A program made the translations under genes and the position numbers. From Flavobacteriales bacterium (GTDB taxonomy: Bacteria > Bacteroidota > Bacteroidia > Flavobacteriales > Flavobacteriaceae): 38,689 nt of DNA. The DNA lies in assembly GCA_004213965.1 (NCBI GenBank), contig SGZI01000004.1, positions 1 to 38,689 on the forward strand, read 5' to 3'. Each line of letters begins with the position of its first letter. The stretch's first letter is position 1. The notes under the pieces are model-generated. The model saw only the letters and a program-made list of their open reading frames with translations. It was not told the DNA's origin and did no database searches. Positions 7,014-15,119 of this stretch are shown piece by piece.

Positions 7014-7820
7014 ATGACTCAGAAACTTTCAAATAAGGAAATAAAATTATTGGCTTCCAGAAAAGGTTTGGTAAACTTGATAAGTAGACGCAATACTTCT
7101 ATTGTAAAAACCATTAAATATGTAAAGTATGAATTTGAGTTAAAGAAATTGCAATCAGAGATGATTAAATTACAGAATTGGGTTTATGATAATAAGAAAA
7201 AGGTTATTTTAATATTCGAGGGGAGAGATGCTGCAGGAAAAGGAGGAGCAATTAGAAGAGCTGTAGAGCATCTTAATCCAAGAAGATTAAAAGTAGTAGC
7301 ACTTCCAAGACCAAATAAAAGTGAAAGTTCACAATGGTATTTTCAAAGGTATATAGAAAAATTACCTAAGCAGGGGCGTATGGTATTTTTTGATAGGAGT
7401 TGGTATAATAGAGCTGTTCTAGAACCAGTAAACAAATTTTGTACTGATAATGAATATGAAACTTTTATGTCACAGGTAAATGACTTTGAAAAAATGTTGG
7501 TTGATTCAGGATTTTATTTGTTAAAGTTTTATTTTTCTATTGATAAGGACGTTCAAGAAAAAAGATTTAATGAAATAAAAAATAGTCCAATAAAAAGATG
7601 GAAGTATACTAAGATTGATAAAAAAGCTCAACGATTATGGGAGGAGTATACTTACTATAAGGATATTATGTTTGAGAAGACAAATACTAAAAATTGTCCT
7701 TGGCATATTATAAAAGCAAATAAGAAAATCTATGCCAGAACTACTGCTATTAAAATGATCTTAGATAATATTCCTTACGATAAAAACTATAAAATAGTAA
7801 ACAAAAAAATTAAATTCTAG
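7014..7820 (+). CDS. Polyphosphate kinase 2 (PPK2), second tandem copy
   Basis: A 268-residue PPK2 paralogue. Walker A is GRDAAGKGG (70-78), Walker B is VFFDRSWYNRA (124-134), and the lid segment is EKRFNEIKNSPIKRWKYTK. It starts 4 bases after the stop of the first copy, so both are made from one transcript. The two proteins share the MSQVNDFEKML stretch, encoded by a 36-base identical DNA segment. Two paralogues together may form different oligomers or split ADP- and AMP-phosphorylating activities; this is speculation. The TAG stop is shared, as a CTAG palindrome, with the stop of the convergent truB gene. Confidence 0.95.
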   Translation: MTQKLSNKEIKLLASRKGLVNLISRRNTSIVKTIKYVKYEFELKKLQSEMIKLQNWVYDNKKKVILIFEGRDAAGKGGAIRRAVEHLNPRRLKVVALPRPNKSESSQWYFQRYIEKLPKQGRMVFFDRSWYNRAVLEPVNKFCTDNEYETFMSQVNDFEKMLVDSGFYLLKFYFSIDKDVQEKRFNEIKNSPIKRWKYTKIDKKAQRLWEEYTYYKDIMFEKTNTKNCPWHIIKANKKIYARTTAIKMILDNIPYDKNYKIVNKKIKF

Positions 7821-8506
7821 ATTAAGTTTTTTTCTATAAAATCATTAACTCTATAAGCATTATTAATTTTGAACTCCCCAATTTCTGTTCTTTTTAGCAT
7901 TGAAAGATAACCTCCTGAATTAAGTTTTTTTCCAAAATCATTCGCTATTGATCTAATGTATGTACCCTTACTACAGGATATTTTAAAATCAATATCGGGA
8001 ATTTTAATATTAGTAATACTAAAATCAAAAATTTCTATTTCTCTAGATTTAATTTCTACTATTTCTCCTGCTCTTGCATATTTATAAAGCCTTTTACCAT
8101 CTTTTTTTATTGCTGAATAAATTGGCGGAGTTTGTTTAATAATTCCAACAAAAGTTTTAACGGTAGATAGAATCAATTGTTTTGTAATATGATTTGTTGG
8201 ATATGATTTGTCAATATCAGTTTCACAATCGAAAGATGGTGTTGTTGCCCCTAATGTTATAGTTCCTTCATATATTTTTTTTAATCCACTTAGGCTATCT
8301 ATTTTTTTTGTTAATTTCCCCGTACACAATATAAGCAACCCAGTAGCTAATGGATCAAGAGTCCCAGCATGACCTACTTTTATTTTTTTTATTGAAAATT
8401 TCTTTTTAATTGCCCCTCTAATCTTATTAACTACATCGAATGAAGTCCATCCTATCTCTTTATTAATTAATAAAATTTTTCCAGAAATTAAATCTTTATC
8501 AGTCAT
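7817..8506 (-). CDS. truB: tRNA pseudouridine(55) synthase TruB
   Basis: A 229-residue protein that makes pseudouridine 55 in the T-loop of tRNA. The catalytic motif GHAGTLDPLATG holds the nucleophile D51; the NKEIGWTSFDVVNKIR N-terminal motif, the PPIYSAIKKDGKRLYKYAR motif and the CSKGTYIRSIANDFG motif are all present. I take the start at the ATG at 8506: it gives the normal N-terminus, and its A is the last base of the uppP stop (TAATG overlap). The frame stays open 45 bases further upstream, but that extension lies within uppP and is not family-like. It is the last gene of ftsX-DUF3098-uppP-truB. The C-terminal PUA domain is absent or short, as in many Bacteroidota. Confidence 0.97.
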   Translation of the reverse strand: MTDKDLISGKILLINKEIGWTSFDVVNKIRGAIKKKFSIKKIKVGHAGTLDPLATGLLILCTGKLTKKIDSLSGLKKIYEGTITLGATTPSFDCETDIDKSYPTNHITKQLILSTVKTFVGIIKQTPPIYSAIKKDGKRLYKYARAGEIVEIKSREIEIFDFSITNIKIPDIDFKISCSKGTYIRSIANDFGKKLNSGGYLSMLKRTEIGEFKINNAYRVNDFIEKNLI

Positions 8507-9297
8507 TATATTGATGCAATAATTATAGATACTGCACCAAGTACTATGCAATATGAACTAAATATATTCAAGCTATTATTTTTAACAATTTTTAGCATTA
8601 ATTTACATGCGAAAATACCTGTTAGAAATGCGCTAAGGAATCCAAAAATATAAATATCATATTGCACATTATCAAATACTATATTATTGCTAAATATATC
8701 TTTAATAATCTTACCAAAAATTAAAGGAATTACCATAAGAAAAGAAAACTTTGCAGTCTGGGATTTGTTATTTCCCAAAAGTAATGATGTGCAAATAGTA
8801 GCACCAGACCTAGATATTCCAGGAATCATAGCGATTGCTTGAGAAATTCCAATTAAAAATGAGTGATAATATGATATACTTGTATTTTTTTCTTTACTAA
8901 TCTTGGTTAATAACAATAGTATTCCAGTAATGATTAGCATTGAACCAACTAATGTTATATTGCCTGTGAACAATTTCTCAATTTCTTTTTCATAAAATAA
9001 ACCTATAAAAACAGCCGGAACCATTGAAATTATTATTTTAAATAAATATTTATGATTTCCATTAATTGAATTAGAAATAGAGCCTTTTAAAAGTTTTGTT
9101 ATATCATCTTTGAAAATTATAATTGTACTTAGGGCAGTTGCAAAATGTAATATTATTGTAAATAGTAGGTTTTCAGTTGCTAATAGATCAGCATTTAATA
9201 TTTCTCTACCAATTTCTAAGTGTCCGCTTGATGATACTGGAAGAAATTCAGTTAACCCTTGAATAATTCCCAAAATTATAGCATCAACTATATCCAT
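8506..9297 (-). CDS. uppP: Undecaprenyl-diphosphatase UppP (BacA)
   Basis: A 263-residue integral membrane phosphatase that converts undecaprenyl diphosphate to the monophosphate, recycling the lipid carrier for peptidoglycan and O-antigen synthesis. The two family motifs are intact: GLTEFLPVSSSGHL (14-27, with E17 and H26) and PGISRSGAT (159-167, with R163). About eight hydrophobic segments fit the known fold. It begins 2 bases after the DUF3098 gene and its stop overlaps the truB start by one base, so translation is probably coupled. Confidence 0.97.
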   Translation of the reverse strand: MDIVDAIILGIIQGLTEFLPVSSSGHLEIGREILNADLLATENLLFTIILHFATALSTIIIFKDDITKLLKGSISNSINGNHKYLFKIIISMVPAVFIGLFYEKEIEKLFTGNITLVGSMLIITGILLLLTKISKEKNTSISYYHSFLIGISQAIAMIPGISRSGATICTSLLLGNNKSQTAKFSFLMVIPLIFGKIIKDIFSNNIVFDNVQYDIYIFGFLSAFLTGIFACKLMLKIVKNNSLNIFSSYCIVLGAVSIIIASI

Positions 9298-9299
9298 TA

Positions 9300-9542
9300 T
9301 TATTTTTTATCAGAAATTAGTATTGCATAGACTTGAATACCAAGGCCAATTAAGACCAATAAGGGGGCTACTCTTATTCTTCTAAAACTGTAAATTTCTT
9401 CATTAAAAATATTAGGATCATTACTTTCTCCACCCGACATTATTATAAAACCAATTAGAATAAAAATTAATCCAATACAACTAATTAAATAATTCTTTTT
9501 TGTAAACAATAATTTTTTGTTTGATCCTTTTTTTTCTTTCAT
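9300..9542 (-). CDS. DUF3098 two-helix membrane protein
   Basis: An 80-residue protein with a basic N-terminus (MKEKKGSNKKLLFTKKNYL) and two membrane helices (about residues 18-36 and 58-75) separated by a short loop containing the conserved GGESNDPNIFNEEIYSFRRI segment. This is the DUF3098 pattern. In Bacteroidota it typically sits between ftsX and uppP, exactly as here, with a 1-base gap on one side and 2 on the other, which hints at a role in division or cell-wall synthesis. No function is established. Confidence 0.9.
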   Translation of the reverse strand: MKEKKGSNKKLLFTKKNYLISCIGLIFILIGFIIMSGGESNDPNIFNEEIYSFRRIRVAPLLVLIGLGIQVYAILISDKK

Positions 9543-9543
9543 A

Positions 9544-10419
9544 TTAGAAGTTAAATTTTTCAGTATTCAGATTCAATATGTTTTGTGTTGCGAAGTAAGT
9601 ACTTGTCCAGCTAATTATAATACCTAATACTATTATAATAACAAATAATATAGCCAATAATGATATGTTTAATATTTCCATTATTGATATAGTTTGATTA
9701 ATATAAGCAATTAATATAGCCAATCCAATAGATGCTATAATTGAGCTTATTAAACTTAGCTTAATATTTTTTATTATAAATGGCTTCCTAATAAAATATT
9801 TTGTTGCACCAACCATTTGCATTGTTTTTATTGTATGTCTATTTGAGAAAATAGAGAGCCTTATAGAGCTGTTAATTATAATAAAGGCAATTAGTGTAAA
9901 CACAATTGAAGCAGGAAGTATCCAAAATGCAATTTTATTAAGGTTTTTGTTCATGATTGAGATTAAGTCTCTATCATAAATAATATCATCAACAAATTTA
10001 TTTTCTAATATTTTAGTAGAAATACTGTCCAATAATATATTATTAATATAATTTGCTTTTATATTTATATCAATTGAGTTAACTAAAGGATTATAGCCAA
10101 TATCATCAATAAAATCTTCTCCATATTCTTCCTTCATAAATATCGCCGCTTCATCTTTTGAAATGAACTCTATGTTTTTTATGTAAGAAGCCATTGCTAA
10201 ACTATTCTTTAATTGATTTATTTCAACATTTTTTATGTCATCTTTGAGATAGATTGATACAGTTAGTTTTTCCTTGAATGAATTGCCTACAGATTTAATA
10301 CTTATTACAGAAAGTCCAAGGACACCAAATAAGAATAAAACTATTGATATTATTATAATTACAGAGAAATAAGATGAAAGCAATCTTTTTTTCTGAAATT
10401 CTTCAAATTGTTGATTCAT
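9544..10419 (-). CDS. ftsX: Cell-division ABC-type permease FtsX
   Basis: A 291-residue FtsX. TM1 is at about residues 17-40, an extracytoplasmic domain at about 41-165 (with KLTVSIYLKDD, ISKDEAAIFMKEEYGEDFIDDIGYNPL) and three further TM helices in the C-terminal FtsX/MacB-like half (HTIKTMQMVGATKYFIRKPF is the conserved cytoplasmic coupling segment). With FtsE it regulates peptidoglycan hydrolases at the division site; ftsE is not in this window. It is the first gene of the four-gene minus-strand operon; a TATTTTTG -7 box lies 20 bases upstream. Confidence 0.95.
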   Translation of the reverse strand: MNQQFEEFQKKRLLSSYFSVIIIISIVLFLFGVLGLSVISIKSVGNSFKEKLTVSIYLKDDIKNVEINQLKNSLAMASYIKNIEFISKDEAAIFMKEEYGEDFIDDIGYNPLVNSIDINIKANYINNILLDSISTKILENKFVDDIIYDRDLISIMNKNLNKIAFWILPASIVFTLIAFIIINSSIRLSIFSNRHTIKTMQMVGATKYFIRKPFIIKNIKLSLISSIIASIGLAILIAYINQTISIMEILNISLLAILFVIIIVLGIIISWTSTYFATQNILNLNTEKFNF

Positions 10420-10438
10420 GTTTGGATATTAGTTTAGG

Positions 10439-10446
10439 CAAAAATA
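10439..10446 (-). promoter_or_regulatory. -7 promoter box (TATTTTTG) for the ftsX operon
   Basis: Reading the minus strand, TATTTTTG at 10446-10439 matches TAnnTTTG and lies 20 bases before the ftsX start. No -33 element at standard spacing. Confidence 0.45.
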
Positions 10447-10491
10447 ATGAACAAAATCAAATATTTAAAAAGATTTTGTTATAAGAAAATG

Positions 10492-10499
10492 TAAATTTG
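10492..10499 (+). promoter_or_regulatory. -7 promoter box (TAAATTTG) for leuS
   Basis: TAAATTTG at 10492-10499 matches TAnnTTTG. Its last three bases are an in-frame TTG, but transcription would begin after it (about 10504), so this TTG cannot be the translation start. The leader to the ATG at 10524 would be about 20 bases. Confidence 0.55.
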
Positions 10500-10523
10500 T
10501 TTAATAACAATGGTATAAACCAA

Positions 10524-13334
10524 ATGAAGTATAATTTTAGGTCAATAGAAAAAAAATGGCAGAAGTATTGGGCAAATAATAATACCTATCAGACTAACAT
10601 TGATTTAAATAAGAAAAAATACTATGTAATGGATATGTTCCCTTATCCGAGTGGGGAAGGCCTGCATGTTGGACATCCATTAGGGTATATAGCTTCAGAT
10701 ATTTATGCTAGATATAAAAAATTAAAAGGGTTTAATGTACTTCACCCTCAAGGATATGATAGTTTTGGTTTACCTGCAGAGCAATATGCAATACAAAGTG
10801 GACAGCATCCAAAAAAAACAACGGATAAAAATATTAATACATACAGGAGTCAATTAGATAAAATAGGGTTTTCATTTGATTGGTCTAGAGAATTTAGAAC
10901 TAGTGACCCAGATTATTATAAATGGACTCAGTTAATTTTCATTAAACTATTTGAGTCATGGTATGATAAGGACCAGGATAAGGCTAGGCCAATAGACCAG
11001 CTAATAAACATTTTCTGTAAATCAGGAAACTATAACCTAAATGCATCTTCAAATAAAAACATCTTTCAATTTTCTGCAGTTCAATGGAATGAATTTAATG
11101 ATGATAAAAAGGAGGAGGTATTACAAGATTATAGGATTGCATATTTAGCAGAATCAGAAGTTAATTGGTGTCCTGAACTAGGCACAGTATTAGCTAATGA
11201 TGAAATTGTAAATGGAGTATCTGAAAGAGGCGGATACAAAATTGAGAAGAAATCAATGTTACAATGGAATATGAGAATTAGCGCATATGCAGATAGATTA
11301 TTAAATGATTTAGATAAAATTGATTGGTCAACTTCAATGAAGGAAACTCAACGAAATTGGATTGGTAAGTCAATAGGTGTTTCAATGAAATTTAACATTG
11401 TTGGCCATGATGATTCTATTCAGGTATTTACTACTAGACCAGACACCATTTTTGGAGTTAGTTTTATGACCTTGGCTCCTGAGCATGATCTTGTATTAAA
11501 AATTTGCACTAATGAAAAAAAGGATGAAGTAGAGGAATATATAAAATTTGCATCAAATAGAACTGAGAAAGATAGAATTTCAGAAGTAAAAAAGATTACA
11601 GGGGTATTCACAGGAGCTTATGCTGAACATCCTATTAGTAAAAACAAAATTCCAATATGGATTGGAGATTATGTCTTAGCTACTTATGGAACAGGTGCAG
11701 TAATGTCTGTACCATGCGGGGATCAAAGAGATTATGATTTTGCAAAATTCTTTGATATAGACATTCCTAATATTTTTAAAGATATAAATATTTCAGATCA
11801 AGCTTTTATAGATAAGCAGGGCTTTAAATTAAAAAATAGCTCCTTTTTAGATGGACTTACATTTAATGAAGCTACAGATGCAATTGTTGCCATGTTAGAG
11901 AAGGAAAATATAGGAGCTAAAGAAATTAATTATAGACTAAGAGATGCTGTCTTTTCTAGACAAAGATATTGGGGTGAACCATTCCCAGTCTATTACGTTA
12001 ATAACATACCAAAAATTATTGATAAGAATTATTTGCCTATAAAATTACCAGATGTACAAAAATACCTTCCAACTGAATCAGGAGAACCTCCATTAGGAAG
12101 AGCAGAAAAATGGGCATGGGATCAAGAAGAAAATAAAATTGTTGAAAAACAAAAAATTGACAACAAAAAAGTATTTCCTATTGAATTAAATACAATGCCT
12201 GGATGGGCTGGTAGTTCTTGGTATTTTCTAAGGTATATTGACCCCAATAATTCTAATGAAATATGCAGTAAAGAATCTTTGGATTACTGGTCAAATGTTG
12301 ATTTATATATTGGCGGAAGTGAGCATGCAACTGGACACCTGCTTTATTCTAGGTTTTGGACTAAATTTTTATTTGATATAGGAATGATACCATTTGACGA
12401 ACCATTCAAAAAATTAATAAATCAAGGTATGATATTAGGTTCAAGTGCAATAATCTATAGAATGTCAGGAACTAATAAATATATTTCAAAAGATTTATTA
12501 AAAAATGAGAAGATTGAAGAAATCCATGTTGATGTAGGGCTTGTTAATTTTTCAGATGAATTAGATATAGATGCACTTAAAAAATGGCAGCCTATGTTTG
12601 ATAAAGCAGAATTTATTTTTAAAAATTCTTTTCTTGTTGAGAGAAAAATTGAAAAAATGTCTAAAAGATGGTATAATGTAGTTAATCCAGATTTAATATG
12701 TGAAGAATATGGAGCTGATAGTCTAAGATTATTTGAGATGTTTTTAGGGCCTTTAGAGCAATATAAGCCATGGAATACTTCTGGAATTGTTGGCACACAT
12801 AATTTTTTAAAAAAATTATGGAGATTATATGTTGATGATTCAGGGATAAAAGTAAAAGATATTAAGCCTGAAAAAGATAGCTTAAAAACACTTCACAAAA
12901 CAATAAAGAAGATTGACAATGATATAGAGACCTATTCATTTAATACTGCTGTCTCAAATTTCATGATTGCAGTAAATGAATTAACTGATCAAAAATGTAT
13001 CAGCAATGAAATACTATCTCCTCTGTTAATAATTCTATCTCCATATGTCCCACATATTACTGAAGAATTATGGAGTTTGCTCGGCAATAAACAATCAATA
13101 ACAAAAGAATCTTTTCCTATTTATGAAAATAAGTTTCTAAAAGAAGAAAGTAAAATTTATCCGGTATCTATTAATGGAAAAGTGAGACTTAAGTTAGAAT
13201 TATCACTTAATCTTGATAATAAACAAATAGAAGAAATTTTATTAAATCATAGCGATGTTATTGCTAAGCTAGATGGTGCATCTCCAAAGCGAATTATTAT
13301 TGTTCCAGGCAAAATTATTAACTTAGTGATTTAA
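10524..13334 (+). CDS. leuS: Leucyl-tRNA synthetase
   Basis: A 936-residue class Ia synthetase charging tRNA-Leu. The HIGH motif is HVGH (48-51, within MFPYPSGEGLHVGHPLGY), and the KMSKS motif is KMSKR (711-715). The CP1 editing domain is present (TTRPDTIFGVSFMTLAPEHDL, TGTGAVMSVPCGDQRDYDFA region), and the anticodon-binding domain follows. It is longer than the E. coli enzyme, with an insertion around residues 135-180 and another before KMSKR, as usual in Bacteroidota. Start chosen at ATG 10524 (MKYNFRSIEKKWQKYW): the upstream TTG overlaps the promoter box. Monocistronic or followed by the small DUF3784 gene 12 bases on. Confidence 0.98.
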   Translation: MKYNFRSIEKKWQKYWANNNTYQTNIDLNKKKYYVMDMFPYPSGEGLHVGHPLGYIASDIYARYKKLKGFNVLHPQGYDSFGLPAEQYAIQSGQHPKKTTDKNINTYRSQLDKIGFSFDWSREFRTSDPDYYKWTQLIFIKLFESWYDKDQDKARPIDQLINIFCKSGNYNLNASSNKNIFQFSAVQWNEFNDDKKEEVLQDYRIAYLAESEVNWCPELGTVLANDEIVNGVSERGGYKIEKKSMLQWNMRISAYADRLLNDLDKIDWSTSMKETQRNWIGKSIGVSMKFNIVGHDDSIQVFTTRPDTIFGVSFMTLAPEHDLVLKICTNEKKDEVEEYIKFASNRTEKDRISEVKKITGVFTGAYAEHPISKNKIPIWIGDYVLATYGTGAVMSVPCGDQRDYDFAKFFDIDIPNIFKDINISDQAFIDKQGFKLKNSSFLDGLTFNEATDAIVAMLEKENIGAKEINYRLRDAVFSRQRYWGEPFPVYYVNNIPKIIDKNYLPIKLPDVQKYLPTESGEPPLGRAEKWAWDQEENKIVEKQKIDNKKVFPIELNTMPGWAGSSWYFLRYIDPNNSNEICSKESLDYWSNVDLYIGGSEHATGHLLYSRFWTKFLFDIGMIPFDEPFKKLINQGMILGSSAIIYRMSGTNKYISKDLLKNEKIEEIHVDVGLVNFSDELDIDALKKWQPMFDKAEFIFKNSFLVERKIEKMSKRWYNVVNPDLICEEYGADSLRLFEMFLGPLEQYKPWNTSGIVGTHNFLKKLWRLYVDDSGIKVKDIKPEKDSLKTLHKTIKKIDNDIETYSFNTAVSNFMIAVNELTDQKCISNEILSPLLIILSPYVPHITEELWSLLGNKQSITKESFPIYENKFLKEESKIYPVSINGKVRLKLELSLNLDNKQIEEILLNHSDVIAKLDGASPKRIIIVPGKIINLVI

Positions 13335-13346
13335 AGACATTTAGTA

Positions 13347-13661
13347 ATGGAAGTATTTTGGGTAGTTATTTTTGTAGACCTGATTTTTATTTCAATAGCG
13401 TATTTAATAAATAAAGACAATGCTAAATATTTAGTGGCTGGATACAATACAATGTCAACTAAAGAAAGAGAAAAATTTGATTTAAAGAATTTTCTAATTT
13501 TTTGGAAGAAATTTTTTATTGACCTTACTATATTTTCTACTTTACTATATGTAATATCATTTTTTATTTTTAATGGTGATACAGCAATATTAATTTGGAC
13601 AGCAGCATTGATTATCCCTTGGCCAATTTTTATTTACAAGGCACAAAAATTTATAAGATAA
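13347..13661 (+). CDS. Small membrane protein, DUF3784-like
   Basis: A 104-residue protein with three predicted membrane helices (about residues 3-20, 53-73, 78-97). The cytoplasmic loop after the first helix contains the segment YLVAGYNTMSTKEREKFD, the recognisable mark of DUF3784-type proteins of Bacteroidota and Firmicutes. Function is unknown. It begins 12 bases after leuS and is probably co-transcribed. The convergent saccharopine dehydrogenase-like gene ends 3 bases away. Confidence 0.8.
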   Translation: MEVFWVVIFVDLIFISIAYLINKDNAKYLVAGYNTMSTKEREKFDLKNFLIFWKKFFIDLTIFSTLLYVISFFIFNGDTAILIWTAALIIPWPIFIYKAQKFIR

Positions 13662-13664
13662 TTT

Positions 13665-15011
13665 TTACAATTTAAATGGCACAACATTTTCTTTAAAGAC
13701 TATGTCGTATTCTTCTAGTTCTTTTAAAATTGGGGTATAAACTTCTTTTGAAACTGGAAGTTGAACTCCCTTAGATTTTATTTTGTTATTTAAAATAGCT
13801 AAAGCAGCAATAGCAAGGGGCAATCCAACTGTTTTTGCCATTGCTGTATAAGTTTCATCTTCACCTATGCTAACCATAGTTGAATCTATTTGATGTAGCT
13901 TATTATTTTTTTTGTATCCAAACTTGTGGTACATAACAACCATGTCTTTATCATTTTTTTCTAATTTCCATTTTTGTAATAGTATGTGTTCTAATATTTG
14001 AGCAGGCGTTGCATTATTAAGAGGAATTTTTGCTTTATCATCAAAAATATTTAATTCTAATAGTTTATTCCATATGATGTTTTTTTCATTTAATTCAAAC
14101 TGATTTTTGATTTTTGATTCTGCTGACTCTTTAGAATTTGATGAAAGAAAATAATTAATATAATCTCTATTACTCATTTGTGCAGAGTCTTTAATAGTAT
14201 AGCTGTCGTCTGTCATACCTAGCGTAACAAATACGTCCCAAGCTTTAGAAAAGCCCGCTCCCCTTATAGTACCTCTAAAAAGTGTATCAATATTATCTAA
14301 ACTATATATACTTCTATATTTTAGTGAATCTCTGTTGGCATAAGCTTCAAATTTCCCATATTTTTCAATTTCTAATGGTTCAACATTTTTAAAAAGATTT
14401 TTATAGCTAATTTGTTTGAATTTGTTTTCTTCAATATATTTTGCATCACCTCCTTGACCTGCTAAGACTACATTTCTGGAATTCCATGTGAATTTATAGT
14501 TCCACAAATTGTTATCACTTTCTGGAGCAATTAATCCTCCAGTATATGATTTGAACATGATCAATTCATTTCCATCATTTTTAATTTGATCTATTATTTT
14601 CATTGCACTCATATGATCAATGCCGGGGTCAAGCCCAATCTCATTCATAAATATAATCCCCGCTTTTTTGACCTGGGAATTTAATGCATTCATTTCATCA
14701 CTAATATATGATGCGGTTAAAAGATTTTTTTTATAAAATAAACACAGTTTTGCAACATACATATGAAAACTAGCAGGAAGCATAGAAATAACAATATCGG
14801 CTTTAGAAATACAATCACTGCTAGTTTTTTCGTCTAGAATATCAAATTTAATTGCCTTAGTTTTGTTAGAGTCAATAGATAGTTTTTTAGCATTAGCTAT
14901 GTCAATATCTCCAATGGTTATAAAGAGATTTTCTTTTACAGATTTCTTAACTAAATATTTTACTATATATGATGAAGATTTTCCTGCCCCTATTATCAAA
15001 ATTTTTCTCAT
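13665..15011 (-). CDS. Saccharopine dehydrogenase-like oxidoreductase (glutamate-forming type)
   Basis: A 448-residue NAD(P)-dependent enzyme of the saccharopine dehydrogenase / homospermidine synthase fold. The N-terminal Rossmann motif is ILIIGAGKSSSYI (residues 3-15), followed by the ADIVISMLPASFH loop and the GLDPGIDHMSAMKIID segment diagnostic of saccharopine reductases; the catalytic-domain TGGLIAPESDNNLWNYKFTWNS part matches fungal LYS9-type enzymes. It likely cleaves saccharopine to glutamate and aminoadipate semialdehyde in lysine degradation. No lysine-ketoglutarate reductase is adjacent, but a glutaryl-CoA dehydrogenase lies in the same window. Start taken at MRKILIIGAG, not three codons upstream. 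It overlaps no neighbour; the promoter is not evident. Confidence 0.88.
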   Translation of the reverse strand: MRKILIIGAGKSSSYIVKYLVKKSVKENLFITIGDIDIANAKKLSIDSNKTKAIKFDILDEKTSSDCISKADIVISMLPASFHMYVAKLCLFYKKNLLTASYISDEMNALNSQVKKAGIIFMNEIGLDPGIDHMSAMKIIDQIKNDGNELIMFKSYTGGLIAPESDNNLWNYKFTWNSRNVVLAGQGGDAKYIEENKFKQISYKNLFKNVEPLEIEKYGKFEAYANRDSLKYRSIYSLDNIDTLFRGTIRGAGFSKAWDVFVTLGMTDDSYTIKDSAQMSNRDYINYFLSSNSKESAESKIKNQFELNEKNIIWNKLLELNIFDDKAKIPLNNATPAQILEHILLQKWKLEKNDKDMVVMYHKFGYKKNNKLHQIDSTMVSIGEDETYTAMAKTVGLPLAIAALAILNNKIKSKGVQLPVSKEVYTPILKELEEYDIVFKENVVPFKL

Positions 15012-15119
15012 AATTATCAAATAAAATATTAAGTAATATTACTAAAATAAAATTCTATTAATTAATAATTTTAGATTATTTTTATCAACTATTTAAATAA
15101 TTAATATAAGTTATTTATT

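Noticed and set aside
8507..8551. An N-terminal extension of truB (MHSTWCSIYNYCIN).
   Set aside because: It lies wholly within uppP and is not family-like; ATG at 8506 gives the normal TruB start and a TAATG junction.
10497..10523. TTG start for leuS.
   Set aside because: This TTG is the end of a TAAATTTG promoter box, upstream of the predicted transcription start; ATG 10524 gives the standard N-terminus.
12455..12796. A 113-codon open frame antisense to leuS.
   Set aside because: It is a shadow of the conserved KMSKR region of leuS, with no supporting features.
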